From Idiomarina seosinensis_A (GTDB taxonomy: Bacteria; Pseudomonadota; Gammaproteobacteria; Enterobacterales; Alteromonadaceae), in NCBI RefSeq assembly GCF_044797955.1, contig NZ_CP085211.1, forward strand, positions 2,232,001 through 2,296,000: 64,000 nucleotides of DNA, written 5' to 3'. A model generated the notes under the pieces. It searched no databases and was not told the DNA's origin. It saw only the letters and a list, made by a program, of their open reading frames with translations. A program made the position numbers and the translations under genes. Within the stretch, counting starts at the first letter, position 1. Each line of letters opens with the position of its first letter. This document shows positions 8,856-15,882 of this stretch, piece by piece.

Positions 8856-8989
8856 ATACGCTATAGCAGCCGGTTTTTGTCAATAGTAAAAATTTAAAAA
8901 AAGGCGGCTTTTGCATACTTTTTCGCCTTTCCTTTAGGCGGTAAATTCCATAAAATTCTTCACCCTTTTCGCTGCATAGTTTTTAACCG

Positions 8990-9961
8990 ATGCGGATTGG
9001 TCAGTACCACTTAAAAAATAATGTAATTCTTGCGCCAATGGCCGGTGTAACCGATCAGCCATTCAGGCAATTGTGCCATGAGCTGGGTGCCGGGTTAACA
9101 GTGTCTGAAATGCTGTCCAGTAATCCTAGAGTCTGGGCGACAGATAAGTCGCGACAGCGCATGGATCACTCCGGCGAAGTTGGCATTCGAGCGGTCCAGA
9201 TAGCCGGTTGTGAGCCAGCTTTAATGGCTGAAGCGGCGCGCCTGAACGTTGCCAAAGGCGCTCAGATCATTGATATTAATATGGGCTGCCCGGCAAAAAA
9301 GGTGAACAAAAAATTAGCGGGCTCGGCGTTAATGCAATACCCGGAGCTCGTTGAAGAGATTCTTGCCGCAGTGGTGCAGGCAGTAACCGTACCGGTTACT
9401 TTAAAAACTCGTACCGGCTGGAATCCAGAACAAAAAAACGGTATTAAAATTGCTCAAATTGCTGAGCGTTGTGGTATTCAGTCATTAGCCATTCATGGCC
9501 GCACACGTGCCTGCATGTATAAAGGTAATGCCGAATACGACACCATCAAGGCAATAAAAAAATGTGTATCGATACCGGTTGTTGCTAACGGCGATGTAAC
9601 GACGCCGGAGCAAGCCCGACAGGTACTTGATTACACCGGTGCAGATGCCATTATGATTGGTCGTGGCGCTCAGGGTAACCCCTGGCTATTCCGCGAAATC
9701 AACCACTTTTTACAGCATGGAGAGCTGATGGCCCCTCCGACGCTGGCAGAGGTGGCATCAACAGTCATACGCCATGTGCGCAATCTGCATCAGTTTTATG
9801 GTGATTACCAGGGCGTCCGCATTGCTCGTAAGCATGTCGGCTGGTACATCAAAGCGCAGCCAAACGGCAGCGAATTTCGCCAACAGTTTAATCAAATCGA
9901 GCAGCCCTCGCAGCAGCTTGATTCATTAGAAAATTATTTTGTCACTGTAGAAAAGAGATAA
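8990..9961 (+). CDS. dusB: tRNA-dihydrouridine synthase B
   Basis: FMN-dependent enzyme that reduces uridine in the tRNA D-loop. It has 323 residues. The TIM-barrel signatures are visible: APMAGVTDQPFRQLCHELG, the catalytic-Cys region MGCPAKKVNKKLAGSALM, LKTRTGW, and GADAIMIGRGAQGNPW. It forms the classic dusB-fis operon with fis 7 bp downstream. The 134 bp leader (8856-8989) holds two mutually exclusive small hairpins (8900-8930 and 8924-8940) and a weak TAAAAT box at 8951-8956; the fis promoter is expected there. Confidence 0.97.
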   Translation: MRIGQYHLKNNVILAPMAGVTDQPFRQLCHELGAGLTVSEMLSSNPRVWATDKSRQRMDHSGEVGIRAVQIAGCEPALMAEAARLNVAKGAQIIDINMGCPAKKVNKKLAGSALMQYPELVEEILAAVVQAVTVPVTLKTRTGWNPEQKNGIKIAQIAERCGIQSLAIHGRTRACMYKGNAEYDTIKAIKKCVSIPVVANGDVTTPEQARQVLDYTGADAIMIGRGAQGNPWLFREINHFLQHGELMAPPTLAEVASTVIRHVRNLHQFYGDYQGVRIARKHVGWYIKAQPNGSEFRQQFNQIEQPSQQLDSLENYFVTVEKR

Positions 9962-9968
9962 GCGCATT

Positions 9969-10262
9969 ATGTTTGATCAAAACCCTAACCGTGAGAATGC
10001 ATCACCTTTAACCACTATCGGCAATAATTCGCAACCGAAGCCTTTGCGCGACTCGGTGAAGCAAGCGCTAAACAGCTTTTTACGGCAACTAGACGGCCAA
10101 GATCCTGAGGAGCTTTACGAATTGGTTCTGTCAGAAGTTGAGGCTCCCTTACTTGAGGAAGTAATGACTTACACTCGTGGGAACCAGACCCGGGCTGCAA
10201 CCATGCTGGGTATTAACCGCGGCACCTTACGCAAAAAGTTGAAAAAATACGGCATGAATTAA
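9969..10262 (+). CDS. fis: DNA-binding protein Fis
   Basis: Nucleoid protein that bends DNA, activates stable-RNA promoters and assists site-specific recombinases. It has 97 residues (98 in E. coli). The C-terminal helix-turn-helix, TRGNQTRAATMLGINRGTLRKKL, is nearly identical to the enterobacterial protein (residues about 70-92). The N-terminal beta-hairpin region is more divergent, as is usual. It is the second gene of the dusB-fis operon and is closed by the hairpin at 10270-10299. One likely target in this window is the tRNA-Gly promoter at 21090-21117, but I cannot identify Fis sites there. Confidence 0.98.
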   Translation: MFDQNPNRENASPLTTIGNNSQPKPLRDSVKQALNSFLRQLDGQDPEELYELVLSEVEAPLLEEVMTYTRGNQTRAATMLGINRGTLRKKLKKYGMN

Positions 10263-10269
10263 GTAGTAC

Positions 10270-10299
10270 AAAAAGAGCGCTCCCGAGCGCTCTTTTTTC
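10270..10299 (+). terminator. Rho-independent terminator of dusB-fis
   Basis: A perfect 9-bp stem, AGAGCGCTC (10274-10282) with GAGCGCTCT (10285-10293), preceded by A's and followed by TTTTT. It lies 12 bp after the fis stop codon and about 45 bp before purH. Confidence 0.9.
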
Positions 10300-10342
10300 T
10301 TTTAGTCTACGTAATTTACCTTGTTAAACGAAAGGCAAACCT

Positions 10343-11908
10343 ATGCAAACCCGACCTATTCAACGCGCTCTTATTAGTGTTTCTGACAAAACCGACGTTG
10401 TAGAATTCGCCACTCAACTTGCGGCTAAAGACATTGAAATTCTCTCTACCGGTGGCACCGCTACATTACTTCGTGAAGCCGGCATACCGGTAACTGATGT
10501 TTCCGAGCACACCGGCCAGGCTGAGATCATGGGCGGTCGGGTAAAAACCCTGCACCCGTTAATACACGGGGGTATCTTAGGACGCCGCGATATCGATCAA
10601 CAGGTGATGCAAGAGCAAAATATTGCGCCGATCGATTTAGTTGTCGTTAACCTTTATCCTTTTAAGGAAACGGTTTCAGCAGCCGACTGTGTTTTAACCG
10701 ACGCAATTGAAAATATTGATATTGGCGGACCCACTATGGTCCGTGCTGCCGCCAAAAACTACAACGATGTCACTATTGTTGTTAGCCCGGAAAATTACCA
10801 ACGGGTTTTGGATGAAATGTCCAGTAACGGCAATTGTGTTTCAGAGCATAGCCGTTTTGAACTGGCCGTAGCCGCTTTTGAACATACGGCACAGTATGAC
10901 GGAATGATCGCAAACTACCTTGGCGCCCAGTTAAGTGATAACGAACAGCAGTTCCCGCGCACACTAAACCTACAGGTAAAGCATAAACAAGCGTTGCGTT
11001 ATGGCGAAAACAGTCATCAGACTGCAGCATTTTACAGTGACCCTGAAGTCCCGTCGGGTACAGTTTCAAGTGCAATTCAATTACAGGGCAAAGCTTTGTC
11101 CTTTAATAATATTGCTGACACCGATGCCGCTCTGGAATGCGTAAAAAGCTTTGCCCAGCCAGCCTGCGTTATTGTCAAGCATGCAAACCCCTGCGGTGTT
11201 GCCATTGCCGATAAGCTCAGCGACGCTTATCAGCAGGCTTTTAAGACAGATCCTACCTCAGCATTTGGCGGCATTATTGCCGTTAACCGCGAACTAGATG
11301 CCGATACTGCAGCAGCCATTATTGGCCAGCAATTTGTCGAAGTCATCATTGCACCAAGCGTTAGTGATAAGGCTAAGCATATCGTTGCCGAGAAGAAAAA
11401 TGTGCGCCTGCTCGAGGCGGGAGCGTTTCAGGCAAGTGCCGAACAGTGGGATTATAAACGCGTTAATGGCGGCCTGCTGGTGCAGCAGGCCGATACCCTG
11501 GACTTTAATCGTGATGATCTGAAAGTGGTCAGCAAGGTAGAACCCACTGAAGCACAAATGGCTGATTTACTATTTTGCTGGAAAGTTGCTAAGTTTGTTA
11601 AATCTAACGCGATTGTTTATGCCAAAGACGGCATGACCATAGGCGTTGGCGCAGGCCAAATGAGCCGGGTTTACAGCGCAAAAATCGCCGGCATTAAAGC
11701 GGCCGACGAAGGGCTTGAAGTGCAGGGTTCAGTAATGGCCTCTGATGCTTTTTTCCCATTTCGTGATGGCATTGACGCGGCTGCTGAAAATGGTATCCAG
11801 GCCATTATTCAGCCAGGCGGCTCAATTCGTGATGAAGAAATTATTGCCGCTGCCAACGAGCATGGCATTGCCATGGTATTTACCGGAATGCGCCATTTTC
11901 GGCATTAA
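10343..11908 (+). CDS. purH: Bifunctional AICAR formyltransferase/IMP cyclohydrolase
   Basis: Performs the last two steps of IMP synthesis: formylation of AICAR and ring closure. It has 521 residues, slightly shorter than E. coli PurH (529). The N-terminal cyclohydrolase domain begins RALISVSDKTDVVEFA and includes GGRVKTLHP; the C-terminal formyltransferase domain carries the catalytic KHANPCG and DAFFPFRDGI segments. Only about 45 bp separate it from the fis terminator, so its promoter must be compact; I could not identify a PurR operator there. In most relatives purD follows purH directly, while here another gene intervenes. Confidence 0.98.
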   Translation: MQTRPIQRALISVSDKTDVVEFATQLAAKDIEILSTGGTATLLREAGIPVTDVSEHTGQAEIMGGRVKTLHPLIHGGILGRRDIDQQVMQEQNIAPIDLVVVNLYPFKETVSAADCVLTDAIENIDIGGPTMVRAAAKNYNDVTIVVSPENYQRVLDEMSSNGNCVSEHSRFELAVAAFEHTAQYDGMIANYLGAQLSDNEQQFPRTLNLQVKHKQALRYGENSHQTAAFYSDPEVPSGTVSSAIQLQGKALSFNNIADTDAALECVKSFAQPACVIVKHANPCGVAIADKLSDAYQQAFKTDPTSAFGGIIAVNRELDADTAAAIIGQQFVEVIIAPSVSDKAKHIVAEKKNVRLLEAGAFQASAEQWDYKRVNGGLLVQQADTLDFNRDDLKVVSKVEPTEAQMADLLFCWKVAKFVKSNAIVYAKDGMTIGVGAGQMSRVYSAKIAGIKAADEGLEVQGSVMASDAFFPFRDGIDAAAENGIQAIIQPGGSIRDEEIIAAANEHGIAMVFTGMRHFRH

Positions 11909-11993
11909 TGAGCAGTAAAAATTAATGTTAGTTGCCGCCCCGGACGATTGGGGCTAGTCTTAAAATATCTGTTTTAAACTAAGGAGCACACTA

Positions 11994-12857
11994 ATGAGAC
12001 ATTCAGCCATAGCTTTAATTATAGGTTCTGCAGTCACCCTTGCCGCCTGTGATTCAGGGCCGCAGCAAAGCTCGGTTCCTGAGCTTGATGACAGCCAGAC
12101 AATGACACTGGAAGAAGCCGTTAAACATCCGGATCGTACACCGCAATATGTGCGCCGCGATGAACATCGGAACCCGGTAGAGACCCTGGAATTTTTCGGT
12201 GTCGAACCGGACATGACGGTGGTCGAAATATGGCCCGGCGGCGGCTACTACACTGAGATACTGGCGCCGTACCTTGAAGCCGAGGGTACACTTTACGCAG
12301 CACACTTTCCTGAAGAAACAAACAGCGACTATTATCAGCGTTCACTTGATAAATTTAAGCAGCGGGTTTCTACTGAGCCGGTTTTCGGGCGCGTAGAAAT
12401 TACCGAGTTTGCGCCGACAACACCGCTTGAGTCCGATATCGCTCCGCCTAGTAGCGCTGACCGGGTACTGACCTTCCGCAACTTACATAACTGGTATATG
12501 GGCGGCGGTGAAGAAGCCGTGCGTGAAGCCTTTTTACAGTTCTACCAGGCCCTTATCCCGGACGGAGTATTAGGTGTTGTCGATCACCGTCTACCTGAAG
12601 ATGCCACTGATGCAGCTATGGCAGAGAGTGGCTATATAAAAGAGAGCTGGGTAATTGGTATTGCGGAAGAGGCCGGCTTCCAGTTTGTTGAAAGCTCAGA
12701 AGTTAATGCCAATCCCAAAGACTCAGCCGATCATCCTAAAGGTGTCTGGAATCTGCCACCCACCCTTAATGTGGCCGAGGGCGATGATCCTGCATTTTAT
12801 GAAGCCATTGGTGAAAGCGACCGCTTTACACTTAAATTCAAAAAACCTGTTAATTAA
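11994..12857 (+). CDS. Methyltransferase-like lipoprotein (class I SAM-methyltransferase fold)
   Basis: A 287-residue protein with a lipoprotein signal: MRHSAIALIIGSAVTLAAC, Cys19 being the lipidation site. The rest resembles predicted methyltransferases of the COG4798 type: a motif I-like TVVEIWPGGGYYTEILAP, an acidic end of strand two, and RVLTFRNLHNWYMGGGEEA around the motif IV position. SAM is a cytoplasmic cofactor, so a methyltransferase fold anchored outside the inner membrane is puzzling; the protein may have another activity. It follows purH by 85 bp, over which there is a short GCCCC/GGGGC hairpin but no T-run, and precedes purD by 8 bp, so it is probably cotranscribed with purD. 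The fold is clear, the reaction unknown. Confidence 0.72.
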   Translation: MRHSAIALIIGSAVTLAACDSGPQQSSVPELDDSQTMTLEEAVKHPDRTPQYVRRDEHRNPVETLEFFGVEPDMTVVEIWPGGGYYTEILAPYLEAEGTLYAAHFPEETNSDYYQRSLDKFKQRVSTEPVFGRVEITEFAPTTPLESDIAPPSSADRVLTFRNLHNWYMGGGEEAVREAFLQFYQALIPDGVLGVVDHRLPEDATDAAMAESGYIKESWVIGIAEEAGFQFVESSEVNANPKDSADHPKGVWNLPPTLNVAEGDDPAFYEAIGESDRFTLKFKKPVN

Positions 12858-12865
12858 GGACCTTT

Positions 12866-14149
12866 ATGAAAGTTTTGGTTGTCGGCGCTGGTGGCCGCGA
12901 ACATGCTCTGGCATGGAAAGCGGCGCAGTCGCCAAAAGTTGACACAGTCTATGTGGCTCCGGGGAACGCCGGAACAGCGCTGGAGCCCGGCCTCACGAAT
13001 ATCGATATTAGCCCTGAAGATATTCAGGCGTTAGTCGATTTTGCCAGGCAGGAGTCTGTCGAGCTAACCATCGTGGGTCCAGAAGCACCTCTGGTTCTGG
13101 GCATTGTCGATCGATTTAACGAAGCCGGCCTGAAGATCTTCGGACCAACCGCAGCGGCTGCGCAGCTGGAAGGTTCGAAAGCTTTTAGCAAGGATTTCTT
13201 AAAGCGTCACAATATTCCAACCGCCGCTTACCAAAACTTTACCGATGTCGAATCAGCCAAGAACTATGTCCGGGCTAACAGCCTGCCAATCGTCATTAAA
13301 GCCGACGGATTAGCCGCTGGCAAGGGGGTTATCATTGCCACTACAGTGCAACAGGCAGACGTTGCTATTGAAGACATGTTGGCAGGTAATCGCTTCGGTG
13401 ACGCGGGCCACCGGGTTGTCATTGAAGAGTTCTTAGAAGGCGAGGAAGCCTCGTTTATCGTCATGGCCGACGGCGACAATGCTGTAGCTTTTGCCTCAAG
13501 CCAGGACCATAAAGCGCGCGATAACGGCGATAAAGGTCCAAATACCGGCGGTATGGGCGCCTACTCGCCGGCCCCCGTTGTCTCTCCTAAGGTGCATGAC
13601 TGGGTTATGCAGCACGTTATTAAGCCCACTATCAAAGGTATGGCCGAAGAGGGACATCCTTACACCGGATTTTTGTATGCGGGGCTTATGATTAGTGCCG
13701 ATGGCAGTGCCAAAGTGCTTGAATATAACTGTCGATTTGGCGACCCGGAGACACAGCCCATTATGATGCGCCTTAAGTCCGATCTGGTTGAGTTGTGCGA
13801 ACAGGCAGTGGCCGCAGAACTTAAACCCGTACCCGTTGATTTCGACTCTCGCGCTGCAGTTGGGGTGGTTATGGCAGCCGGGGGCTATCCGGCCAGCTAT
13901 AGCAAGGGTGATACAATCCATGGGTTGCCAAACGACTCCCACGAGGACACTAAAGTGTTTCACGCCGGCACCAAGCTCGCCGATGACCAAGTCGTTACTC
14001 AGGGAGGCAGGGTGTTGTGTTGCACTGCACTGGGCGACAATGTCACCGAGGCGCAGCAACGCGCCTATCAACTGGTCGAGCAAATCAGCTGGGACAACGT
14101 GTACTACCGCACTGATATTGCCCACCGTGCAATTAGTCGAGAGCAGTAA
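12866..14149 (+). CDS. purD: Phosphoribosylamine-glycine ligase (GAR synthetase)
   Basis: Second step of purine synthesis: joins glycine to phosphoribosylamine with ATP. It has 427 residues. ATP-grasp features are present: MKVLVVGAGGREHALAWK at the N-terminus, VIKADGLAAGKGV, the signature QDHKARDNGDKGPNTGGMGAYSP, and NCRFGDPETQ for metal binding. An AAGGA site precedes the ATG. It is 8 bp downstream of the methyltransferase-like gene and ends at the hairpin at 14157-14195. Confidence 0.98.
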   Translation: MKVLVVGAGGREHALAWKAAQSPKVDTVYVAPGNAGTALEPGLTNIDISPEDIQALVDFARQESVELTIVGPEAPLVLGIVDRFNEAGLKIFGPTAAAAQLEGSKAFSKDFLKRHNIPTAAYQNFTDVESAKNYVRANSLPIVIKADGLAAGKGVIIATTVQQADVAIEDMLAGNRFGDAGHRVVIEEFLEGEEASFIVMADGDNAVAFASSQDHKARDNGDKGPNTGGMGAYSPAPVVSPKVHDWVMQHVIKPTIKGMAEEGHPYTGFLYAGLMISADGSAKVLEYNCRFGDPETQPIMMRLKSDLVELCEQAVAAELKPVPVDFDSRAAVGVVMAAGGYPASYSKGDTIHGLPNDSHEDTKVFHAGTKLADDQVVTQGGRVLCCTALGDNVTEAQQRAYQLVEQISWDNVYYRTDIAHRAISREQ

Positions 14150-14156
14150 CCGATAA

Positions 14157-14195
14157 GAAAAGTGGCAGCCTTTACACTACTGGCTGCCGCTTTTG
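14157..14195 (+). terminator. Terminator between purD and maoP, probably bidirectional
   Basis: AGTGGCAGCC (14161-14170) pairs with GGCTGCCGCT (14182-14191), one G-T wobble, loop of 11 bases, with A's before and T's after. It serves purD on the plus strand and could also serve the convergent maoP, whose stop codon is 5 bp beyond. Confidence 0.75.
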
Positions 14196-14199
14196 TCGA

Positions 14200-14571
14200 C
14201 TAATCTTCAATAATTAAATCGTCTTCGCTGTCTTTCGCCCCGCCAGTGTCAAAGCTGTCGTCGGCAAACTTGCCTTTGCCATACATACTGGCCACTTTAG
14301 GACGATGAATACGAGCCTGATACTTTGCCCAGGCTTTTTCGACGGTACTAACAGGGGCACTTTCGCCCTTTGCCGCCGCCAACAGTTGCAGGTCGTGAGA
14401 ATCTTCGGGTAAGTATTCGCCTTTTAAAAGTGCGGTAATCAGACACCCATACTGCGTCAGGGCATCGCTCTCTTTTATCGAAAAATCGCCTGAACGGGAA
14501 AAACCATAAGGATAATTACGAAAATCATTAAAAGGTCTCTTGAGCAGAGACTCGCGGGTTATATTAGTCAT
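14200..14571 (-). CDS. maoP: MaoP/YifE family protein (DUF413)
   Basis: A homologue of E. coli MaoP (YifE), which with the maoS site organises the Ori macrodomain. The conserved core is clear: YPYGFSRSGDFSIKESDALTQYG followed by AKGESAPVSTVEKAWAKYQARIHRPK; the C-terminal tail is acidic and rich in Asp. I choose the second of two close ATG codons (start at 14571, 123 residues), because the AGGA site lies 8 bases before it and only touches the first. Whether a maoS-like site exists here is not known. It stands alone between convergent purD and the upstream NRAMP-like gene on the same strand. Confidence 0.85.
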   Translation of the reverse strand: MTNITRESLLKRPFNDFRNYPYGFSRSGDFSIKESDALTQYGCLITALLKGEYLPEDSHDLQLLAAAKGESAPVSTVEKAWAKYQARIHRPKVASMYGKGKFADDSFDTGGAKDSEDDLIIED

Positions 14572-14667
14572 GGCAGGCATCCTAAAAGACTAAAACCAAA
14601 CAAAAAGGCCCGTCGCTAATTTGCGACAATGACGATATAGAACTTAGTCAGGCCGTTGTCAATAGTT

Positions 14668-15882
14668 TTATAAAAAAGCCGCCATGAGACTTTTCCCGCT
14701 AAGCAGAAGAGAGACGACCATGAGTACCGCTGCCATCATGTTTTGCCAGCCAGTATTTTTATAGTTTCCTAACGCGGGCTTATTACACAGCCACCACAAA
14801 AAGCCCACCATTATCGGCAACAGAATGCCATTAGCGACCTGCGCCAGCCAGATAACACTCACCGGCTCCAGACCCAGGCTACTGATAACCACACCAATAA
14901 AAAGTATGCTTAACCAGATCGCTCGGAACGAACGGCTATCGAGCTGTTTTGACCAGCCCAGGATGCCACTGACAGCGTAAGCGGATGCTAAGGGCGCTGT
15001 CGTAGCCGAGGAAATCCCTGCGGCAAATAACCCCACTGCCATCAGGTATTGTGCAGATACTCCAAATAAAGGCTCCAGTGATCCCGACAAGTCGGCGGCG
15101 CTGTTTATGCTTGCCTGATGCCCAAAAAATGCGGTGGCGGCTGTCGCCAGGATAGCCATTGAAATCAACCCTCCCAGTGGAATAGAAATCAGGCTATCCA
15201 ACTGAGCTGCTTTAAGCTGCGCTTGGCTATGCCATTTCTTTGCTGCACTCGAGGCGTGCAGGAAGAGGTTATACGGCACGACAGTCGTGCCAATCAAAGC
15301 CACCACAGTTAAGGTTGCTCCGTCCGGAAGTGAAGGAATTAACAGCCCCGGAATAACCGCAGAAAAATCAGGTTTGGTCAGTAAAAAAGTACCTACAAAA
15401 GCAAGACTCATGAGCAACACGAGCCCGATCAGTGACTTCTCGATAACTTTTGCACTGCCAGACCACAACACAAAAAATGCCACCACGCCTACCAATAATG
15501 GCCAGGCATCGACAATACCCAGCGCTGGCATGGCTAACGGACCCAATAGGCCGGCTAAGCCAAGGCTGGCACCGGATAAATTCCCTCCCTGATAGACGCT
15601 GTTGCCGACCAAAATAGCGACAAAAATAAGTCCGGTAAAAAACACCCGGGCTAACGGGTGGGGCAAATTACTTTTGATATTCTCGCCCAGCCCTTGCTGG
15701 GTTATTACGCCAATGCGCAGTGCCATTTCCTGAAGAATAAGACAGGCAACCACTGAAAATAACAGCGCCCATAACAACGCATAGCCAAAATTTGCGCCTG
15801 CTAAGGAGGCGGTAACCACAGTGCCGGGACCAATAAATGCAGCAGCGACTAATGCGCCCGGACCAAACTGAGAAAGCTTCAC
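14668..15882 (-). CDS. NRAMP-related membrane transporter lacking canonical metal-site residues
   Basis: A 404-residue, about 11-helix membrane protein of the NRAMP fold. Helix 1 reads AAAFIGPGTVVTASLAGA, aligning with the family's DPGN motif but as GPGT (residues 18-21). Helix 6 reads GTTVVPYNLFLHAS, aligning with MPHN but as VPYN (residues 202-205). The Asp, Asn and Met that bind transition metals in canonical MntH/NRAMP are therefore all replaced, and the helix 6 His is Tyr. Manganese or iron transport should not be assumed. It starts with GTG, and its first 4 bases overlap the stop codon of the upstream diguanylate cyclase gene (GTGA), so the two are translationally coupled. Confidence 0.85.
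   Translation of the reverse strand: MKLSQFGPGALVAAAFIGPGTVVTASLAGANFGYALLWALLFSVVACLILQEMALRIGVITQQGLGENIKSNLPHPLARVFFTGLIFVAILVGNSVYQGGNLSGASLGLAGLLGPLAMPALGIVDAWPLLVGVVAFFVLWSGSAKVIEKSLIGLVLLMSLAFVGTFLLTKPDFSAVIPGLLIPSLPDGATLTVVALIGTTVVPYNLFLHASSAAKKWHSQAQLKAAQLDSLISIPLGGLISMAILATAATAFFGHQASINSAADLSGSLEPLFGVSAQYLMAVGLFAAGISSATTAPLASAYAVSGILGWSKQLDSRSFRAIWLSILFIGVVISSLGLEPVSVIWLAQVANGILLPIMVGFLWWLCNKPALGNYKNTGWQNMMAAVLMVVSLLLSGKSLMAAFL

Noticed and set aside
13496..14125. Long open frame (209 codons) on the minus strand opposite purD
   Set aside because: It is antisense to a certain purD gene, has no ribosome binding site and no family-like motifs; it reflects the codon pattern of purD.
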